From the NCBI GenBank assembly GCA_903970435.1, contig CAJCIS010000123.1, forward strand, positions 1 to 55,862: a stretch of 55,862 bases of DNA, written 5' to 3'. Of this stretch, positions 53,050 through 55,862 are shown one piece after another. Each line of letters opens with the position of its first letter. Positions within the stretch are counted from its first letter, which is position 1. Source of the stretch: Acidobacteriota bacterium. Its GTDB lineage: Bacteria > Pseudomonadota > Alphaproteobacteria > Acetobacterales > Acetobacteraceae. The notes under the pieces were generated by a model. It saw nothing but the letters and a program-made list of their open reading frames with translations. It did no database searches and was not told the origin of the DNA. The position numbers and the translations under genes were made by a program.

Positions 53050-54424
53050 ACTGGTACTGTTCCGCAATGGTGCGGTAGCGCGCCTGCTTTTCCGCCTCGG
53101 CCTCCGGCGTGCGGAAGCGGCGGACCAGGTGGTGGATGTGCGGGCCGCCGGTGCCCTGGCCCAGCAACGCGGCGTTGAGCGGCAGCAGGCCGATATCGGC
53201 GCCCAGCACCTTTTCGTGCACGGCGCCGCTGTAGCGGACCGGATTTTCGCGGTTGCAGCGCAGCAGGCGGACCTGGCGGTCGGGATAGGGCGCGACGTCG
53301 CCGGACTTGTCGGCGCCGACGAAATTATAGCGGGGCAGCGCGTAGGCGTCGTGGTCGGCGCCGCGGAGCAGGTTCAGCAAGGGTGCGTAATCCTCGGGGC
53401 ATAGTTCCTCATCCGCATCGAGCATCAGCACCCAGGCGGCGTCCGGCGGCACCAGGTCGAGCGCGGCATTGCGCATGATGTCGAAACGGTCGGCGTTATG
53501 GGTGCGCAGCACGAAGGGTTTGCCGATTGTTTCGAGACAGGCCTGGGCGCGGGCCATGGTGTCGTCGGCGCTGCCGGTGTCGATCAGGACGAAACCGGCG
53601 GCGATGGGGGCCGCGCTTTGCAGCATGTTCACCACGCTGTCCTGTTCGTTGCGCACAATGGCGGCGACCCAGAGTGCGGGGGCATCGTCGGGGATGGGCG
53701 GCGCGTCGGGTGGGGGCGTGTAGCTGACGGGGAGGAACCAGCCGCCGAGCTGGCGCGCCGTCAGGCCGGCGACATCGATGGTTCGTTCCGCGTGCGGCCA
53801 GGCGGTTGTTGCGTCGGCGATATCGGGCGTGCCGAGCAGGATGGCGCGGGGGGCGATGACGGGGCGCAGGGCGGCGAGCCAGCGCGGCGCGTGGTGGAAC
53901 AGCGCCAGGATGTCGATGCGCAGGTCGCATTCCTGGAGGAAGTTGCACAATTCCGCGGCGTCGAAACGAATGCGCAGGAGCGTGGCACCGCCTGCAAGTT
54001 CGCCGACTTGCGGCAGGAAGGCGGGAAAGTTGGCGGCGACGTGCAATACGGCCGCGCCGGCGGTTTCCAGCGGCAACAGGTCCGCGATGTTGATGCCGGC
54101 GTCGCCGATGACGACGGCGAGATGCACGTGGGCGTGGGCGCGCAGCATGAGGCGCATGATGCCGGCAAGGTCTGGGGCCGGGGGGTTTTGTTCGGGGCCC
54201 GCGGCGCCGCCGGCGCGGCGGAGGAAGGCTTGCGCGAGGCGGGCGGGGGCGGCGCCGGCGATGCCGGCGAAGAGGGTGGCGAATTCTGCGGATTGCAGAA
54301 TGGCGGCGCGGCCGCGGGCGAATTCGGCGTAATAGTCCTTGAACGCGGCGATGGTGTCGGGGGTTTCGGGGGCGCGGCCGAGCAGGCAGCGGTAGAGGGT
54401 TTCGACCTCGGGGTCGGTCAACAT
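53048..54424 (-). CDS. Glycosyltransferase family 2 protein with N-terminal extension
   Basis: A 458-residue protein. The C-terminal GT2 domain (about 245-450) has AAIVRNEQDSVVNML, FVLIDTGSADDT and the DxD motif LMLDADEE. The N-terminal part has a DUF4214-like opening (TLYRCLLGRAPETPD) and a central domain that resembles a methyltransferase-type Rossmann fold in layout. It probably glycosylates a surface glycan or protein. ATG at 54424 lies beside repeat copy 24; no strong ribosome site, since the repeat fills the upstream region. Confidence 0.82.
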   Translation of the reverse strand: MLTDPEVETLYRCLLGRAPETPDTIAAFKDYYAEFARGRAAILQSAEFATLFAGIAGAAPARLAQAFLRRAGGAAGPEQNPPAPDLAGIMRLMLRAHAHVHLAVVIGDAGINIADLLPLETAGAAVLHVAANFPAFLPQVGELAGGATLLRIRFDAAELCNFLQECDLRIDILALFHHAPRWLAALRPVIAPRAILLGTPDIADATTAWPHAERTIDVAGLTARQLGGWFLPVSYTPPPDAPPIPDDAPALWVAAIVRNEQDSVVNMLQSAAPIAAGFVLIDTGSADDTMARAQACLETIGKPFVLRTHNADRFDIMRNAALDLVPPDAAWVLMLDADEELCPEDYAPLLNLLRGADHDAYALPRYNFVGADKSGDVAPYPDRQVRLLRCNRENPVRYSGAVHEKVLGADIGLLPLNAALLGQGTGGPHIHHLVRRFRTPEAEAEKQARYRTIAEQYQ

Positions 54425-54425
54425 G

Positions 54426-54459
54426 GAAGAGAAGAAAAAACGAAACAAAAAACTTTTGT
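54426..54459 (-). repeat. AT-rich hairpin repeat, copy 24 (half copy)
   Basis: Retains AAAAGTTTTTTGTTTCG but not the second arm. In inverted doublet orientation with copy 25 across 40 bases. Confidence 0.78.
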
Positions 54460-54490
54460 CATTTGACGACTGTGCATGCCTGGCGCTCCT

Positions 54491-55180
54491 TCAAACGAGC
54501 AAAGGTTTTTTGGTTCTTTTTTTCAAAAAAGAACGGCTTCTTACGCTTTTCCAGTCCGGGAAAACGGCCGCGGCGGCGGCGATCGTGTTGGGCGCCGGCG
54601 GCTCCAGGCGCGGCAATTCAGCCATGATGGGGACGCCGCCGTGGCGAACGATGGCGTCGCGATTGCCGGCGGATGCAACGCCCGCCAGAACGACGCCGAG
54701 GAGTTGCAAATTTCGGGCGCGTAACGCCTCCAGCGACAGGAGCGTGTGGTTGATGGTGCCGAGCGTGGTGCGCGCCACCAGGATAATCGGCAAGGCGAGG
54801 CGCGCCATCAGGTCCGCCGTGAGCGCGCCGGCGCAAAGCGGGGCCAGCACGCCGCCGGCGCCTTCGACCACGAGGGGTTCGCTTGTGTGCGGCAGATCGA
54901 AATCATCCAGGGCTACGCGGGCGCCTTCGGCGGCGGCGGCGGCTTCCACCGAGAGCGATGCGGCGAAGGCGTGGCGTGGTGGGTGGATGCGGGCCGGGGG
55001 CAGGCCGGTGAGATGTGTTATTGTTTCGCTGTCGCCGGGTTCATCGGCGAGGCCGGTTTGGGCGGGCTTCCAGTAGTCGGCATTCCAGCGTCGCACCAGG
55101 CAGGCGGCGACGATGGTTTTGCCGACGCCGGTGTCGGTGCCGGTGACGAAGACGCCGTTCCTTACGAAACCGGACGCCAT
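54491..55180 (-). CDS. bioD: Dethiobiotin synthetase, C-terminal tail from repeat
   Basis: A 229-residue ATP-dependent enzyme of biotin synthesis. The P-loop GTDTGVGKT lies at 14-22; the EGAGG motif and ARTTLGTINHT are typical. The last 17 or so residues (RSFLKKRTKKPLLV and just before) are encoded entirely by hairpin repeat copy 25. The natural end was probably near FPDWKS. The start overlaps the bioF stop as TGATG. Confidence 0.93.
   Translation of the reverse strand: MASGFVRNGVFVTGTDTGVGKTIVAACLVRRWNADYWKPAQTGLADEPGDSETITHLTGLPPARIHPPRHAFAASLSVEAAAAAEGARVALDDFDLPHTSEPLVVEGAGGVLAPLCAGALTADLMARLALPIILVARTTLGTINHTLLSLEALRARNLQLLGVVLAGVASAGNRDAIVRHGGVPIMAELPRLEPPAPNTIAAAAAVFPDWKSVRSRSFLKKRTKKPLLV
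54500..54543 (+). repeat. AT-rich hairpin repeat, copy 25
   Basis: GTTC/GAAC version with perfect arms. It is read through as the C-terminus of BioD. Confidence 0.92.
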
Positions 55181-55862
55181 CAGGCGGCGCGGCGCAGGGC
55201 GGGCCAGCAGGCGCGCATGGCGGTGATGAGCGTGGCGATGGCGTTCGTGTCGTGCGCGGCGGACAGCGCGAAGCGCAGGCGGCTGGTGCCGGCGGGCACG
55301 GTGGGGGGCCGGATCGCGACGGCGAGGATGCCGCGTTCGCGCAACGCGGCGGCGAGATCGAGGGCTTTGCGCGCGTCGCCGACCAGGGCGGGGATGATGT
55401 GCGTGCTGGAGCCGGCGGTGTCGATGCCGAGATTGGCGAAGGCGGCGCGGACGGTGTTGGCGTTGGCGGCCAGGCTGGCGCGTTCGGCGTCCATGGCGGG
55501 GACGAGATCCAGGGCCGCATCGATGGCGCCGAGGATGGGTGGCGGCAACGCTGTGGTGTAGATGAAACCGGCGCACGCGTTTTGCAGAAAGTCGATCAGC
55601 GGACGGCTACCGGCCACGTAGGCGCCGAAACTTCCCAGCGCCTTGCTGAAGGTTCCCATGGCGAGGTCGATGTGTCGCGGGTCCGACAGGCCCATGCCGC
55701 GGTGGCCCAGAACGCCGGTGGCGTGCGCCTCGTCGAGATAGACGAAGGCGCCGTAGCGGTCCGCGAGGCTGGCCAAGGTGGGGATGTCGGCGCGGTCGCC
55801 GTCCATGGAGAACACGCTTTCGGTAACGATGAAGCGCCGGCCGGGCTGGTCCGCGTGCTGTT
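55180..55862 (-). CDS. bioF: 8-amino-7-oxononanoate synthase, N-terminus missing at window edge
   Basis: About 227 C-terminal residues of a PLP enzyme of biotin synthesis. RFIVTESVFSMDGD, YLDEAHATGVLGHRGMG and the PLP-lysine segment GTFSKALGSFGAY are diagnostic. The frame runs off the window end at 55862; the Met at 55815 is internal, not a start. Its stop overlaps the bioD start (TGATG), so the two are coupled in a bio operon. Confidence 0.95.
   Translation of the reverse strand, partial: QHADQPGRRFIVTESVFSMDGDRADIPTLASLADRYGAFVYLDEAHATGVLGHRGMGLSDPRHIDLAMGTFSKALGSFGAYVAGSRPLIDFLQNACAGFIYTTALPPPILGAIDAALDLVPAMDAERASLAANANTVRAAFANLGIDTAGSSTHIIPALVGDARKALDLAAALRERGILAVAIRPPTVPAGTSRLRFALSAAHDTNAIATLITAMRACWPALRRAA

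Noticed and set aside
1-54543. CRISPR array from the many repeats
   Set aside because: Copies are kilobases apart, lie on both strands and have no regular spacers; no cas gene is present.

Overview
The window looks like chromosomal DNA from a GC-rich alphaproteobacterium, most likely Acetobacteraceae/Rhodospirillales. This is inferred from the order bamE - Cbp3-type chaperone - DUF177 - rpmF - plsX - fabH, the thrC - M16 peptidase pair, a hopanoid-type glycosyltransferase (HpnI-like) and overall codon and GC use. No rRNA, tRNA, CRISPR array, transposase or phage gene was recognised.

Layout. (1) 43-20173 is a catabolic island. It holds a cytochrome P450, a crotonase, two acyl-CoA dehydrogenase pairs, two short-chain dehydrogenases, a DUF35 zinc-ribbon/OB protein, a Rieske oxygenase, a ThDP enzyme, a carboxymuconolactone-decarboxylase-like protein, an acyl-CoA ligase, a double-hotdog MaoC protein, an AraC-type regulator, an NTF2-like protein and a Baeyer-Villiger-type monooxygenase. 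Together they suggest CoA-linked breakdown of an alicyclic, terpenoid or steroid-like compound; the substrate cannot be read from sequence. (2) 20307-27094 holds a malic enzyme, a TetR regulator, small envelope proteins, a Tim44-like protein and YgfZ. (3) 27133-30907 is a glycan block (GT9, GT4, asparagine synthetase), followed by a lower-GC patch with an orphan gene. (4) 31931-41228 is a mixed set: a YXWGXW-repeat protein, a DUF6491-like protein, an extended SDR, an HPD-motif protein, an S10 peptidase, an ICMT-like protein, a TrxR-like protein and an AI-2E permease fusion. (5) 41378-45902 is the envelope/lipid block (bamE, Cbp3-type, DUF177, rpmF, plsX, fabH). (6) 46130-55862 carries thrC, an M16 peptidase, htpG, hpnI, a CBS-BON protein, a GT2 protein, bioD and a partial bioF.

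The most striking signal is not a gene. A family of AT-rich hairpin repeats of about 45 bp occurs 25 times in 56 kb, almost always between genes. Sequence variants differ by compensatory changes in the two arms. Six pairs sit as inverted doublets, always in the same relative orientation, which resembles REP/REPIN or MITE elements. Most copies have the same end facing the 3' end of the nearest gene. A second, GC-rich, nested-palindrome repeat family occurs at six more sites. Members of both families supply C-terminal tails to neighbouring proteins (BioD, HpnI, GT4). These repeats are the best candidate for an undescribed element or 3'-end regulatory system here.
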